DNA from: Micrococcus sp.
GTDB taxonomy: Bacteria; Actinomycetota; Actinomycetes; Actinomycetales; Micrococcaceae
DNA length: 45,077 nt
Direction: 5' to 3'
Assembly (NCBI GenBank): GCA_029961105.1
Contig: JASBVO010000020.1
Span: 1 to 45,077 of the forward strand
Positions 18,938 to 27,504 of this stretch are shown piece after piece. Every line of letters starts with the position of its first letter. Positions within the stretch are counted from its first letter, which is position 1. The notes beneath the pieces were generated by a model. That model did not search any database. It was not told where the DNA came from and worked only from the letters and a program-made list of their open reading frames with translations. Position numbers and translations under genes: made by a program.

Positions 18938-18963
18938 GCGGGATCCGGCTGGAGGGATCCCGC
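18938..18963 (-). promoter_or_regulatory. leader hairpin upstream of rho
   Basis: Nine-base inverted repeat (18938-18946 / 18955-18963, built around GGATCC) with an eight-base loop, 23 bases upstream of the rho start. On the mRNA it would sit just before the Shine-Dalgarno region GGGAGAAGGA. rho is autogenously controlled in its leader in other bacteria; a link here is inference. The rest of the 296-base gap 18915-19210 shows no clear gene or promoter. Confidence 0.45.
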
Positions 18964-19210
18964 TAAGTGTGCTCCGGCCGCCCCGTGAACACTGGAGAAC
19001 CAGGGGCTGAGAACCGGGATTCAGGTCCGCCGGCCGGAATGAAGGCCGTCGGAGTGGCGCCGGCTGGCGCCGATCGGACCGCAGACGGTCCGGGAGGGGC
19101 GATCCAGGGTGCCGTGACAGGCCGGAGCCCAGCAGGACCGCCTTCGGTCCGCTCGGTGCCTGGATCCACACCGCCCACCGGTTCCACGTAGAGACGGGTA
19201 CCGGCCGGCT

Positions 19211-20239
19211 TCAGCCCCGGGGGGGATGGCCTATGCGGTGTGACTCCACCTTAGCACCCGCCGCGTCCACCGGCAGAATGCGGACACGCCACCGCTGTGC
19301 CGATCCGCTCAGGGCGGATTCCATGGCTTCGCGGGCCCGCTCGGCGGTCCCCTCATCGGGCGCCAGCACCATGACGGTCGGACCGGCCCCGGACACGACG
19401 GCGGCCAGCCCCTCCGCGCGCAAGGCCCGGACCAGCCCGAGGGACTCGGGCATGGCCGGCTCCCGGTAGTCCTGGTGCAGCCAGTCCCGGGTGGCCGGCA
19501 GCAGCCGGGACGGGTCGGCGGTCAGGGCGTGGACCAGCAGGGCGGCCCGCCCGGCGTTCGCCGCGGCCACCTGATGCGGGACCTGCGGCGGCAACAGCCC
19601 ACGGGCCGTCTCCGTGCTGAGCGGTTCCTCGGGGATCGCGACCACGGGCACCACCTGGGGATGGACGTCCATCCGCACGGACTGGTAGTCACCGTCCCCA
19701 CCCCAGGACACCGTCAGGCCTCCGGTCAGCGCCGGCGCCACGTTGTCCGGGTGCCCCTCCAGGCCGGCCGTGGCGTCCAGCAGGCCCTCCGCCGAGGCGC
19801 GCTCGGCCTCCGGCAGCAGGGCGTCGGCGGCCAGGATCGCGGTGGCGTGTGCCGCCGCGGAGGATCCCAGTCCACGCCCGTGGGGGATCCGGTTGGTGGC
19901 GGTGAGCTCGAGCCCGGGGACCTCCCAGCCGCGCGCGGCGAGGTACTCCCGGAGGGTGGCGATCACCAGGTGCGTGGCGTCCGTGGGCAGGGCGCCGGCC
20001 CCCTCTCCCTCCACGACGGCGGAGAAGCCCTCGGCCACCGTGGTGACGACCACCTCGTCGCGCAGGTCCAGGGCCAGGCCCATCGAGTCGAAGCCCGGGC
20101 CGAGGTTCGCCGACGTCGCCGGGACGGAGACCCTCACGGTGATCCCGACGGGAACGCGCCGCAGGCCCGAGGGGCCGGCGGGCCGGCCCGCGGGCCCGGC
20201 GTCCGGGTGCGTGGTCCGCGGCTCGGCGGCGGGCATCAT
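19211..20239 (-). CDS. thrB: homoserine kinase
   Basis: 342-residue GHMP-family kinase phosphorylating L-homoserine with ATP in the threonine pathway. Motifs: [23 protein letters not shown] (segment [12 protein letters not shown], substrate and ATP edge), the GHMP P-loop [11 protein letters not shown], and the C-terminal VSGAGPTVM. About 35 extra residues at the N-terminus are Pro/Gly/Ala-rich. The start is within ATGATG (20239 or 20236), overlapping the thrC TGA by four or one bases. It ends the lysA-hom-thrC-thrB run. Confidence 0.96.
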   Translation of the reverse strand: MMPAAEPRTTHPDAGPAGRPAGPSGLRRVPVGITVRVSVPATSANLGPGFDSMGLALDLRDEVVVTTVAEGFSAVVEGEGAGALPTDATHLVIATLREYLAARGWEVPGLELTATNRIPHGRGLGSSAAAHATAILAADALLPEAERASAEGLLDATAGLEGHPDNVAPALTGGLTVSWGGDGDYQSVRMDVHPQVVPVVAIPEEPLSTETARGLLPPQVPHQVAAANAGRAALLVHALTADPSRLLPATRDWLHQDYREPAMPESLGLVRALRAEGLAAVVSGAGPTVMVLAPDEGTAERAREAMESALSGSAQRWRVRILPVDAAGAKVESHRIGHPPRG

Positions 20240-21348
20240 GACAGCCCCAGCGCCTCGGCCACCGCCACGACGTCGAAGGGCACCTTCTGCGGTTCCACGT
20301 CCGAGCCGTCGGCATTGCGCAGGGCCCACTGGGGGTCCTTGAGCCCGTGGCCGGTGACCGTGATGACCCAGCGCTTGCCGGCCGGGACGTTGCCGAGCCC
20401 GTGGTGCTTGATCAGCCCGGCGACGCCGGCGGCCGATGCGGGTTCCACGAACACGCCCTCCTTGGCCGACAGCCAGCGGTGCGCGGCGAGGATCTCCTCG
20501 TCGGTCACGGAGTCGATGAGTCCCCCGGACTCATCCCGTGCGGCCTCCGCCTGCTCCCAGGAGGCCGGATTGCCGATCCGGATGGCCGTGGCGATCGTGT
20601 CCGGCTCGGTCACGGGGTGGCCCAGCACGATCGGGGCCGCGCCGGCGGCCTGGAAGCCCCACATCACCGGGGTCCTGGTGGACACCGGCGGCAGCTCACC
20701 GGCGGCAGCACCGGGGTGCGGGTTGGTGTAGGGCTGGGCGTACTCGCGGTACCCCTTCCAGTAGGCGGTGATGTTCCCCGCGTTGCCCACGGGCAGCAGG
20801 TGGTAGTCCGGGGCATCGCCGAGGGCGTCCACCACCTCGAAGGCGCCGGTCTTCTGGCCCTCGATGCGGTTGGGGTTCACGGAGTTGACCAGGAACACCG
20901 GGTAGTTCTCGGAGAGCTTGCGGGCCACGTCGAGGCAGTTGTCGAAGTTCCCGTCCACCTGCAGCAGCGTGGCCCCGTGGGCGATCGCCTGGGAAAGCTT
21001 GCCCATGGCGATCTTGCCGTCCGGCACCAGCACCGCACAGGTCAGCCCGGCCTGGGTGGCGTAGGCGGCGGCCGAGGCCGAGGTGTTGCCGGTGGAGGCG
21101 CAGACGACCGCCTTGGCCCCCTGCTCGACGGCGGCGGTGATGGCCATGGTCATGCCGCGGTCCTTGAAGGACCCGGTCGGGTTCATGCCCTCGAACTTGA
21201 CCCAGACCTCACCCTGGACCAGTTCCGACAGGGCCGGTGCCTCGATCAGCGGGGTGCCGCCCTCGCCCAGGGTCACGACCCGGGTGGACTCGCTGACGGG
21301 CAGCCGGTCTGCGTACTCGCGGATGACTCCGCGCCATTGGTGTGCCAC
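20236..21348 (-). CDS. thrC: threonine synthase
   Basis: 370-residue PLP enzyme converting O-phosphohomoserine to threonine. The PLP lysine is Lys62 in [25 protein letters not shown] binds the phosphate and cofactor, and LPVGNAGN is the second PLP-phosphate loop. The compact length is that of the Bacillus/actinobacterial class. The start is GTG 21348, 6 bases after the hom stop, and the stop overlaps thrB. Confidence 0.97.
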   Translation of the reverse strand: MAHQWRGVIREYADRLPVSESTRVVTLGEGGTPLIEAPALSELVQGEVWVKFEGMNPTGSFKDRGMTMAITAAVEQGAKAVVCASTGNTSASAAAYATQAGLTCAVLVPDGKIAMGKLSQAIAHGATLLQVDGNFDNCLDVARKLSENYPVFLVNSVNPNRIEGQKTGAFEVVDALGDAPDYHLLPVGNAGNITAYWKGYREYAQPYTNPHPGAAAGELPPVSTRTPVMWGFQAAGAAPIVLGHPVTEPDTIATAIRIGNPASWEQAEAARDESGGLIDSVTDEEILAAHRWLSAKEGVFVEPASAAGVAGLIKHHGLGNVPAGKRWVITVTGHGLKDPQWALRNADGSDVEPQKVPFDVVAVAEALGLS

Positions 21349-21354
21349 TGGTGT

Positions 21355-22725
21355 TCAGTTCCCTTCGACGCGCAGGACGGAGACCACGTCGGTCACTGCG
21401 TCCAGTTCCTTGATGGCGGTGACGGTGGAGGCCAGGGCCCGTTCCCGGGCGGGGTGGGTGGTCAGCCGCAGCAGGGACTCGGCCGGACCCTCCGCCCCGG
21501 GGGGGCCCGGCACGCCCTCGGCCGCGTGCACCTCGTACACGGTGCTGTCCTCGGGCAGCGGCACCTGGCGCATCGACTCGATCGACACGCCGTGTCCGGC
21601 GACGACCGTCGCGATGGCGGCCAGCACGCCGGGCCGGTCGGCCACGCGCAGGACGATCATGTAGCTGGTGGTGGCCTCTCCGACGTCCAGGGCCGGCAGG
21701 ACCCGCTTCGGCGTGCGCGTGCGGCCGGGGCCGCCACGGACCAGCCGGCGGGCGATGGACACGGTGTCCCCCATGACCGCGCTGGCCGTCGGCGCCCCGC
21801 CGGCGCCGGGGCCGTAGAACATGAGCTCTCCGGCATTCTCCGCCTCCACGAACACGGCGTTGAAGGCCCCGTGCACGGCGGCCAGGGGGTGCTGGCGCGG
21901 CAGCAGGGTGGGATGCACCCGCAGCACCGCGCCGTCGACGCCGTCCTCGGAACGGATGCGCTCGGCGATCGCGAGGAGCTTGATGACGTAGCCGGCCTCG
22001 GCGGCGGCGTCGTTGTCCGCCGCGGTGATCCGGCTGATGCCCTCGGTGTGGACCTCGTCCATGGAGAACGGGGCGTGGAACGCCAGGTTGGCCAGGATCG
22101 CCGCCTTCGCCGCGGCATCATAGCCCTCGACGTCGGCGGTCGGGTCCGCCTCCGCGTAGCCGAGCCGCTGGGCCTCGGCCAGGGCTGCCTCGAAGGTGGC
22201 CCCCGTCGTGTCCATCTGGTCCAGGATGTAGTTCGTGGTCCCGTTGACGATGCCCATCACCCGGTTGACGCGGTCCCCGGAGAGGGAGTCGCGCAGCGGC
22301 CGCAGGATCGGGATGGCCCCGCCGACGGAGGCCTCGAAGGACAGCTGCGTGCCGGCCTTGGCGGCGGCGGCGAACAGCTCGGAACCGGACTGGGCCAGCA
22401 ACGCCTTGTTGCCGGTGATCACGGCCGAGCCGTTCGCGATGGCCCGCTCGATGAGCGTCTTCGCCGGCTCGATCCCGCCCAGCAGCTCGATCACGATGTC
22501 TGCCGAGTCCACGAGCGACTCGGCATCCGAGGTGTAGAGCTCGCGGGGCAGCTGGTAGTCCCGCTGGCCCTCCGGGTTGCGGACGAACACCCCGGCCAGC
22601 TCGAGGCCGGTGCCGACGCGGGCGGCGAGCATCCTGGCGTCCTCGGTGAGGATGCGGGCCACCTGGGAGCCGACGGTGCCGGCGCCGAGCAGGGCGACCT
22701 TCAGGGGCGGGGTGGTCTCGGTCAT
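21355..22725 (-). CDS. hom: homoserine dehydrogenase with ACT domain
   Basis: 456-residue NAD(P)-dependent enzyme reducing aspartate semialdehyde to homoserine, the branch point to Thr and Met. The N-terminal Rossmann motif VALLGAGTVGSQV (9-21), the catalytic block with GTTNYILDQM and YAEADPTADVEGYDAAAK (the key Asp and Lys region), and a C-terminal ACT domain (about 365-456, YMIVLRVADRPGVLAAI) are clear; the ACT domain confers threonine feedback in relatives. It precedes thrC by 6 bases and follows lysA by 49. Confidence 0.97.
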   Translation of the reverse strand: MTETTPPLKVALLGAGTVGSQVARILTEDARMLAARVGTGLELAGVFVRNPEGQRDYQLPRELYTSDAESLVDSADIVIELLGGIEPAKTLIERAIANGSAVITGNKALLAQSGSELFAAAAKAGTQLSFEASVGGAIPILRPLRDSLSGDRVNRVMGIVNGTTNYILDQMDTTGATFEAALAEAQRLGYAEADPTADVEGYDAAAKAAILANLAFHAPFSMDEVHTEGISRITAADNDAAAEAGYVIKLLAIAERIRSEDGVDGAVLRVHPTLLPRQHPLAAVHGAFNAVFVEAENAGELMFYGPGAGGAPTASAVMGDTVSIARRLVRGGPGRTRTPKRVLPALDVGEATTSYMIVLRVADRPGVLAAIATVVAGHGVSIESMRQVPLPEDSTVYEVHAAEGVPGPPGAEGPAESLLRLTTHPARERALASTVTAIKELDAVTDVVSVLRVEGN

Positions 22726-22774
22726 GGTCCTCCGTTGAGTCGGGAATGGAAGTGCTGGTACGGCCGGCCGGGCG

Positions 22775-24289
22775 TCAGTGGCCGGTCTCGCGGGCGAAGA
22801 GGTCCTCTTCGGTCTCGCGGCGGATGATGACGCGGGCCTGACCCTCGCGGACGGCCACGATGGCCGGTCGCGTGAGCTGGTTGTAGTTGCTGGACAGCGA
22901 GTGGCAGTACGCCCCGGTGGCGGGCACCGCGAGCAGGTCGCCGCGCGCGACGTCGTCGGGCAGGTAGGCGTCCCGGACGACGATGTCCCCGGACTCGCAG
23001 TGCTTGCCGACCACGCGGGAGAGCACGGCGGGCTCGGTGGAGGTGCGCGAGGCCAGCGCCACCGAGTAGTCGGAGTCGTACAGCACCGGACGGGCGTTGT
23101 CGCTCATGCCGCCGTCCACGGACACGTACCGCCGCGGGTGGGTGGTCCCGCCCGCGGCGTCCGGCACGTCCACGGACACGGTCTTGCGCACGCCGGCCTC
23201 GTACAGGGTGAAGGTCGAGGGGCCGGAGATCGCCCGGCCCGGTTCGATGGAGATCCGCGGGCAGGCCAGGCCCAGCCGCTCGGTAGCCGCCCGGACCGCG
23301 GCGGCCAGGGTGGTGGCGATGTCCTCGGGCGTGCGGGGATCGTCGGCCTCGGTGTAGGCGATGCCGTGCCCGCCGCCGAGGTCCAGCTCGGCCAGCTCCA
23401 CGCCGTGGGCGTCACGGATCTCGGCCAGGAAGCCGAGCAGCTTCTCCGCGGCCACCCCGAAGCCCTCGGCCTCGAAGATCTGGGAGCCGATGTGGCAGTG
23501 CAGGCCCAGCAGGTCGATGGAGTCCGCCGCCAGGGCGTGGGCGACGGCGGCCGCGGCCGGCGATCCGGCCGTCCCGCTGCCCTGCCCCGCGTCCGGGGCG
23601 GCCATCGACAGGCCGAACTTCTGGTCCTCGTGCGCGGTGGCGATGAACTCGTGGGTGTGCGCGTGCACGCCCGGGGTGAGCCGGAGCATGACCGGTGCCC
23701 TCACCCCGGCCTCGGCGGCCAGGACGGCCAGCCGCTCGAGCTCGTCCAGGGAGTCCACGACGATCCGGCCGACGCCGACGTCCAGGGCCCGGCGCAGCTC
23801 GGCATCGGACTTGTTGTTGCCGTGCAGGCCGATGTGGGCCGGGTCCACGCCGGCGCGCAGCGCGATGGCCAGTTCCCCGCCGGAGGCGGTGTCCAGGCGC
23901 AGTCCCTCCTCGGCGACCCAGCGGGCCGCCGCGGTGCACAGGAACGACTTGCCGGCGTAGTAGACGTCCACTCCCCCGCACAGCTCCGCGAAGGCCGCGT
24001 CGAAGGCATCGCGGAACGCCCGGGCCCGGGCCCGGAAGTCGTCCTCGTCCAGGACCAGCAGCGGGGTGCCGTACTCCGCGGCGAGCCGGGAGGCGGGGAT
24101 GCCCTGCACGGCGATCTCGCCGTCGTCGTTCCGGGACACCCCGGACGCCCAGAGCTTGGCCACCAGCGCGTTGGGGTCCCGGGGATACTGCAGCCAGCCG
24201 GGGGCGAGCGGCGAGGGCCCGGCAGCGGGGTTCGTCGCGTCGGCCGGGGCGGTCACGTCGGTAGGGGTCGGCTCCATCGGTGTCCTCAC
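22775..24289 (-). CDS. lysA: diaminopimelate decarboxylase
   Basis: 504-residue PLP fold-type III enzyme, the last step of lysine synthesis from meso-diaminopimelate. PLP Lys114 is in YYAGKSF, HCHIGSQI and ELDLGGGHGIAY form the cofactor phosphate site, and CESGDIVVRD supplies the active-site Cys of the partner subunit. EPGRAI and SVDGGMSDNARP are also typical. Start GTG 24289 overlaps the argS stop by four bases (GTGA); ATG 24277 is the alternative. A Gly/Ala-rich stretch near residues 230-245 is a small loop insertion. Confidence 0.97.
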   Translation of the reverse strand: MRTPMEPTPTDVTAPADATNPAAGPSPLAPGWLQYPRDPNALVAKLWASGVSRNDDGEIAVQGIPASRLAAEYGTPLLVLDEDDFRARARAFRDAFDAAFAELCGGVDVYYAGKSFLCTAAARWVAEEGLRLDTASGGELAIALRAGVDPAHIGLHGNNKSDAELRRALDVGVGRIVVDSLDELERLAVLAAEAGVRAPVMLRLTPGVHAHTHEFIATAHEDQKFGLSMAAPDAGQGSGTAGSPAAAAVAHALAADSIDLLGLHCHIGSQIFEAEGFGVAAEKLLGFLAEIRDAHGVELAELDLGGGHGIAYTEADDPRTPEDIATTLAAAVRAATERLGLACPRISIEPGRAISGPSTFTLYEAGVRKTVSVDVPDAAGGTTHPRRYVSVDGGMSDNARPVLYDSDYSVALASRTSTEPAVLSRVVGKHCESGDIVVRDAYLPDDVARGDLLAVPATGAYCHSLSSNYNQLTRPAIVAVREGQARVIIRRETEEDLFARETGH

Positions 24290-25947
24290 ATCCTCTCCGG
24301 GGCGCTGACACCCAGCAGGCCCAGTCCGTTGGCGAGCACCTGGGCGGTGGCCTCGTTGAGCCAGAGCCGGGTGCGGTTCAGGTCGGTGATCTCCCCGCGG
24401 GTCTCCCCCGAGGCATCGCTCGCGACGGGCACGATCCGGCAGGCGCCGTACCAGGCGTGGTAGGCCCCGGCGATGACCTCCAGGTGGCGGGCCACGCGGT
24501 GCGGCTCGCGGAACTCCGCGGCCTGGGCGACCACGGAGGGGAACTCGCCGAGGCGGGCCAGCAGGTCGGACTCGGTGGCGTGGGTCAGCAGGGACGCGTC
24601 GAAGGCGGAGCGGTCGACGCCGGCCGCCTCGGCCGTGCGGGCCGCTCCCCGGGTCCGGGCGTGCGCGTACTGGACGTAGAACACGGGGTTGTCGTTGGTC
24701 CGCGAGGTGAGGATCTCCGGATCGATGGTGATCGGCGAGTCCGCGGGGTACCGGGCCAGCGAATAGCGCAGTGCATCGGCGCCGAGCCAGGAGATCAGGT
24801 CCTTGAGCTCGATGATGTTGCCGGCCCGCTTGGACAGCTTGGCGCCGTTGACGGAGATCAGCTGGCCGATGAGCACCTCGATGTTGCGCTCCGGATCGTC
24901 CCCGGCGCAGGCCGCGATGGCCTTGAGCCGGCCCACGTAGCCGTGGTGGTCCGCACCGAGCAGGTAGATCTTCTCGGTGAAGCCGCGGTCCTTCTTGGAC
25001 AGGTAGTAGGCGGCGTCGGCGGCGAAGTAGGTCGGCTCGCCGTTGGCCCGGATGAGCACGCGGTCCTTGTCGTCACCGAAGTCGGTGGTGCGCAGCCAGA
25101 CGGCACCGTCGCGGTCGTCGATGTGACCGAGCTCGCGCAACCGGGCCACCGCGGTCTCGATCGCCCCGGACTCGTGCAGCTGCTTCTCGGAGAACCAGAC
25201 GTCGAAGTGCACGCCGAAGTCGTCGAGGGTCGCCCGGATGTCCCGCATCTGGTGCCGGTAGGCGGACTCGCGGATGATCGGCAGCGCGGCCTGCTCGTTC
25301 ACCGTCCGGATGTCCGGGTGGTCGGACAGGACCTGGTCGGCGAGGTCCTGGATGTACTGTCCCGGGTAGCCGCCCTCCGGGACCGGCAGGCCGTGCAGCC
25401 GGTTGTAGACGGACTGGGCGAACACGTTCATCTGGTTGCCGGCGTCGTTGATGTAGTACTCGGCGGTCAGCTCGGCCCCGGAGGCGTGCAGCAACCGGGC
25501 GATGGCGTCACCGAGGGCCGCCCAGCGGGTGTGGCCGATGTGCAGCGGCCCCGTCGGGTTCGCGGAGACGAACTCCATGTTGACCACGTGACCGGCCAGG
25601 GCGGAGTTCCTGCCGTAGTCGGCGCCGGCCTCGACGACGGTCCGCGCCAGCTCCCCGGCCGCGGCGGCGTCCAGCGTGATGTTCAGGAAGCCCGGTCCGG
25701 CGATGTCCACGCCCGCGATGCCGGGCACCTGTTCCAGGCGTTGCGCCAGCAGGGACGCGAGGTCCCGGGGTGCCATCCCGGCCTTCTTGCCCAGCTGCAT
25801 GGCCACGTTCGTGGCCCAGTCCCCGTGCTCGCGGTTCTTCGGTCGCTCCACCTTCACCTGCGCCGGGATCTCGACGGCGATCGCGCCGGAGTCGACGGCG
25901 TCCTGCAGGCAGGCGGCCAGGGCTGTGGAAAGGTCTTCGGGGGTCAC
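24286..25947 (-). CDS. argS: arginyl-tRNA synthetase
   Basis: 553-residue class I synthetase charging tRNA-Arg. The Add1 N-terminal domain (1-110) is followed by the HIGH motif in ANPTGPLHIGHTRW (HIGH at 136-139), the KMSKS equivalent KLSKRAG, and the C-terminal DALR anticodon-binding domain ending GLGLLGVSAPERM. The start GTG 25947 lies exactly 7 bases after a TAGACT -10, so the mRNA is probably leaderless. A tRNA-Arg gene is encoded divergently 158 bases away. Confidence 0.97.
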   Translation of the reverse strand: MTPEDLSTALAACLQDAVDSGAIAVEIPAQVKVERPKNREHGDWATNVAMQLGKKAGMAPRDLASLLAQRLEQVPGIAGVDIAGPGFLNITLDAAAAGELARTVVEAGADYGRNSALAGHVVNMEFVSANPTGPLHIGHTRWAALGDAIARLLHASGAELTAEYYINDAGNQMNVFAQSVYNRLHGLPVPEGGYPGQYIQDLADQVLSDHPDIRTVNEQAALPIIRESAYRHQMRDIRATLDDFGVHFDVWFSEKQLHESGAIETAVARLRELGHIDDRDGAVWLRTTDFGDDKDRVLIRANGEPTYFAADAAYYLSKKDRGFTEKIYLLGADHHGYVGRLKAIAACAGDDPERNIEVLIGQLISVNGAKLSKRAGNIIELKDLISWLGADALRYSLARYPADSPITIDPEILTSRTNDNPVFYVQYAHARTRGAARTAEAAGVDRSAFDASLLTHATESDLLARLGEFPSVVAQAAEFREPHRVARHLEVIAGAYHAWYGACRIVPVASDASGETRGEITDLNRTRLWLNEATAQVLANGLGLLGVSAPERM

Positions 25948-25954
25948 CCGGGAC

Positions 25955-25960
25955 AGTCTA
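25955..25960 (-). promoter_or_regulatory. -10 element (TAGACT) of a leaderless argS promoter
   Basis: On the minus strand, TAGACT plus 7 bases plus the GTG start of argS: the same hexamer and spacing as at nucS. No ribosome site fits between the element and the start codon. No clear -35. Confidence 0.6.
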
Positions 25961-26060
25961 GTGTCGCGTGGGGGGCCCCTGTGAAACCGGCAAGCCGCGT
26001 GACCCGGGGTGTCCTCGGGGCCCGCCGGTGCGGGATTTCTGCTGGGGGCTCCGGATGCGG

Positions 26061-26066
26061 TAGGGT
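26061..26066 (+). promoter_or_regulatory. candidate -10 (TAGGGT) for tRNA-Arg
   Basis: TAGGGT fits TANNNT and would start a transcript about 30-35 bases before the tRNA 5' end. The -35 is not convincing (a T-rich TTTCT near 26036). Position-based call. Confidence 0.35.
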
Positions 26067-26105
26067 TGTCAAGTCCCGATCGGCCGACCAGGCCGCGAGA
26101 CCCCC

Positions 26106-26181
26106 GCCTCCGTAGCTCAGGGGATAGAGCGTCTGCCTCCGGAGCAGAAGGCCGCAGGTTCGAATCCTGCCGGGGGCACCA
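26106..26181 (+). tRNA. tRNA-Arg, anticodon CCG
   Basis: A complete cloverleaf can be folded: acceptor GCCTCCG with CGGGGGC (one G-U), a D arm with TAGCTCAGGGGATAGAGC, the anticodon stem TCTGC/GCAGA around the loop CTCCGGA (anticodon CCG at 26139-26141), a short variable loop and the T arm GCAGG-TTCGAAT-CCTGC. The discriminator is A at 26178 and CCA is encoded (26179-26181). It reads the CGG codon, which is heavily used in this GC-rich genome. The divergent neighbour is argS. Confidence 0.97.
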
Positions 26182-26197
26182 GTTCTCTCCTCACCGG

Positions 26198-26226
26198 CGG
26201 CCGCGCATCTGCGCGGCCGTCTTCGT
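26198..26226 (+). terminator. terminator after tRNA-Arg
   Basis: Nine-base perfect stem CGGCCGCGC/GCGCGGCCG with loop ATCT, starting 17 bases after the tRNA, followed by the T-rich TCTTCGTCT. It is the most terminator-like structure in the window. Confidence 0.7.
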
Positions 26227-26487
26227 CTCCCCCGGGCTCCTGCCCCCGGCGTGACCCACCACCGGCTGATGCCGCGCACCGCCACCGTCCCGGCCGCCGT
26301 CGACGGGTACCCGGCCCCCGGCTCCCGGCCGCCCCCGGCGGGCCCGGGGCACCCTGGCTCCGGTGAGCGGGCCCCGGGGTGCCGGCCCAGGCCCGGCACG
26401 CCCTCGCCGGGGGCTGTACTGACCGGCGCGGAGCCGCAAGGATGGGGGCACACCCGCCGGCCATCGCACCCAGGAGGATGACCGACC
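26227..26487. other. non-coding gap before the LLM-GH13-GNAT unit
   Basis: About 260 bases without a supported gene. It contains a 7-bp hairpin (26379-26385 / 26393-26399, GTGCCGG/CCGGCAC) and, at its end, the ribosome site AGGAGG (26472-26477) for the GTG at 26488. No convincing promoter hexamers were found, although the operon promoter must lie here or further upstream. Confidence 0.4.
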
Positions 26488-27504
26488 GTGACGGTCTTCG
26501 GATTCCACGCCAGCCACGAACAGGTCGACCCGCGCCAGTTGCTGGCCGACGTCCAGTCCGCCGAGCGGGCCGGGTTCGGCGCCGCGATGTGCTCGGACCA
26601 CTTCGCCCCGTGGTCCCGCCGCCAGGGCCATTCCGGCCATGCATGGTCGTGGCTCGGGGCCGCACTGGCCACCACCGGGCTGCGCCTCGGGGTCGTGACC
26701 GCGCCCGGCCAGCGCTACCACCCGGCGATCATCGCGCAGGCCTCCGCGACGCTGGCCCAGATGTTCCCCGGCCGGTTCTGGATGGCCCCCGGTTCCGGGG
26801 AGAACCTCAACGAGCACATCACGGGGGACCCGTGGCCGGAGAAGGAGGAACGGCAGCGGCGCCTCGAGGAGGGCATCGACGTGATCCGGCGGCTGCATCG
26901 CGGGGAAACCGTGACCCACCGGGGCCGGGTCACCGTGGAGCACGCCCGCCTTTGGGACCTGCCGCCGGAACCGGTCCCGCTCATCGCCCCGGCGGTGTCC
27001 CGCCGCACCACGGCCCGCTCGGCAGCGTGGGCGGACGGGTTCATCACCGTCAACCAGCCGGTGGAGACGCTGCGGGAGCTGCTGCAGGCCTACCGGGGCA
27101 ACGGGGGGCGCGGGCCCGCCGCGCTGCAGGTCCACCTGTCCTGGGCCCCCTCGCAGCGCGAGGCCGAGCGGATCGCGATGGAGCAGTGGCAGTCCAACGT
27201 CCTGCCCCCGCCCCGGTGCTGGGACCTGGCACTGCCGGAGAACTTCGAGGCGGCCACGGCCGGTGCGGGACCCGAGGACGTCACCGGGGTGGTGAACGTC
27301 TCCGCGGACCTGGACCGGCACGTGCGCTGGCTGGCCGAGTACGCGGCGCTGGGCTTCGACGAGGTGTACCTGCACTTCGTCGGCCGCCACCAGGCTCCGT
27401 TCCTGGAGGCCTTCGGCGCCGAGGTCCTGCCCGCCCTGTCGGCCCTGTCGACACGGACGGAGCGGACGGAGCGGACGGAGCGGACGGCGGAGCCTGCGCC
27501 GTGA
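26488..27504 (+). CDS. LLM-class flavin-dependent oxidoreductase
   Basis: 338-residue bacterial luciferase-like (LLM) oxidoreductase with a TIM-barrel: GFHASHEQVDPRQLL at the first strand, SDHFAPWS after strand two, the GVVTAPGQRYHPAIIAQ segment and RFWMAPGSGENLNEH in mid-barrel. The pattern recalls the subgroup thought to have reverted from F420 to FMN (TIGR03885-like), from memory; the cofactor and substrate are unproven. GTG 26488 has AGGAGG ten bases upstream; an out-of-frame ATG at 26478 is nearer to it. The C-terminus ends in Thr-Glu-Arg repeats encoded by a 9-base tandem repeat. The stop overlaps the GH13 start by four bases (GTGA), tying it to sugar metabolism. Confidence 0.85.
   Translation: MTVFGFHASHEQVDPRQLLADVQSAERAGFGAAMCSDHFAPWSRRQGHSGHAWSWLGAALATTGLRLGVVTAPGQRYHPAIIAQASATLAQMFPGRFWMAPGSGENLNEHITGDPWPEKEERQRRLEEGIDVIRRLHRGETVTHRGRVTVEHARLWDLPPEPVPLIAPAVSRRTTARSAAWADGFITVNQPVETLRELLQAYRGNGGRGPAALQVHLSWAPSQREAERIAMEQWQSNVLPPPRCWDLALPENFEAATAGAGPEDVTGVVNVSADLDRHVRWLAEYAALGFDEVYLHFVGRHQAPFLEAFGAEVLPALSALSTRTERTERTERTAEPAP
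27454..27487. repeat. 9-base tandem repeat at the end of the LLM gene
   Basis: CGGACGGAG is repeated 3.8 times without change. It encodes the C-terminal (Arg-Thr-Glu) repeats of the LLM protein and ends 14 bases before the GH13 start. Copy number changes would keep the frame. Confidence 0.9.

Noticed and set aside
16551-19010. Plus-strand 819-codon frame with Ala/Val/Gly-rich repeats looking like membrane helices
   Set aside because: It is the complement of the Arg/Gly/Asn repeats of rho and of prfA. The hydrophobic look arises from the antisense codons of the repeat, not from a real protein.
18911-19187. Small frames (74 and 86 codons) in the rho leader
   Set aside because: Pro/Gly/Ala-rich composition, no ribosome site and no recognisable domain; a leader peptide cannot be excluded but is not supported.
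26379-27500. N-terminal extension of the GH13 protein to 963 residues
   Set aside because: It would overlap the whole LLM gene in another frame. The GTG at 27501 with a GTGA overlap gives the normal GH13 N-terminus.
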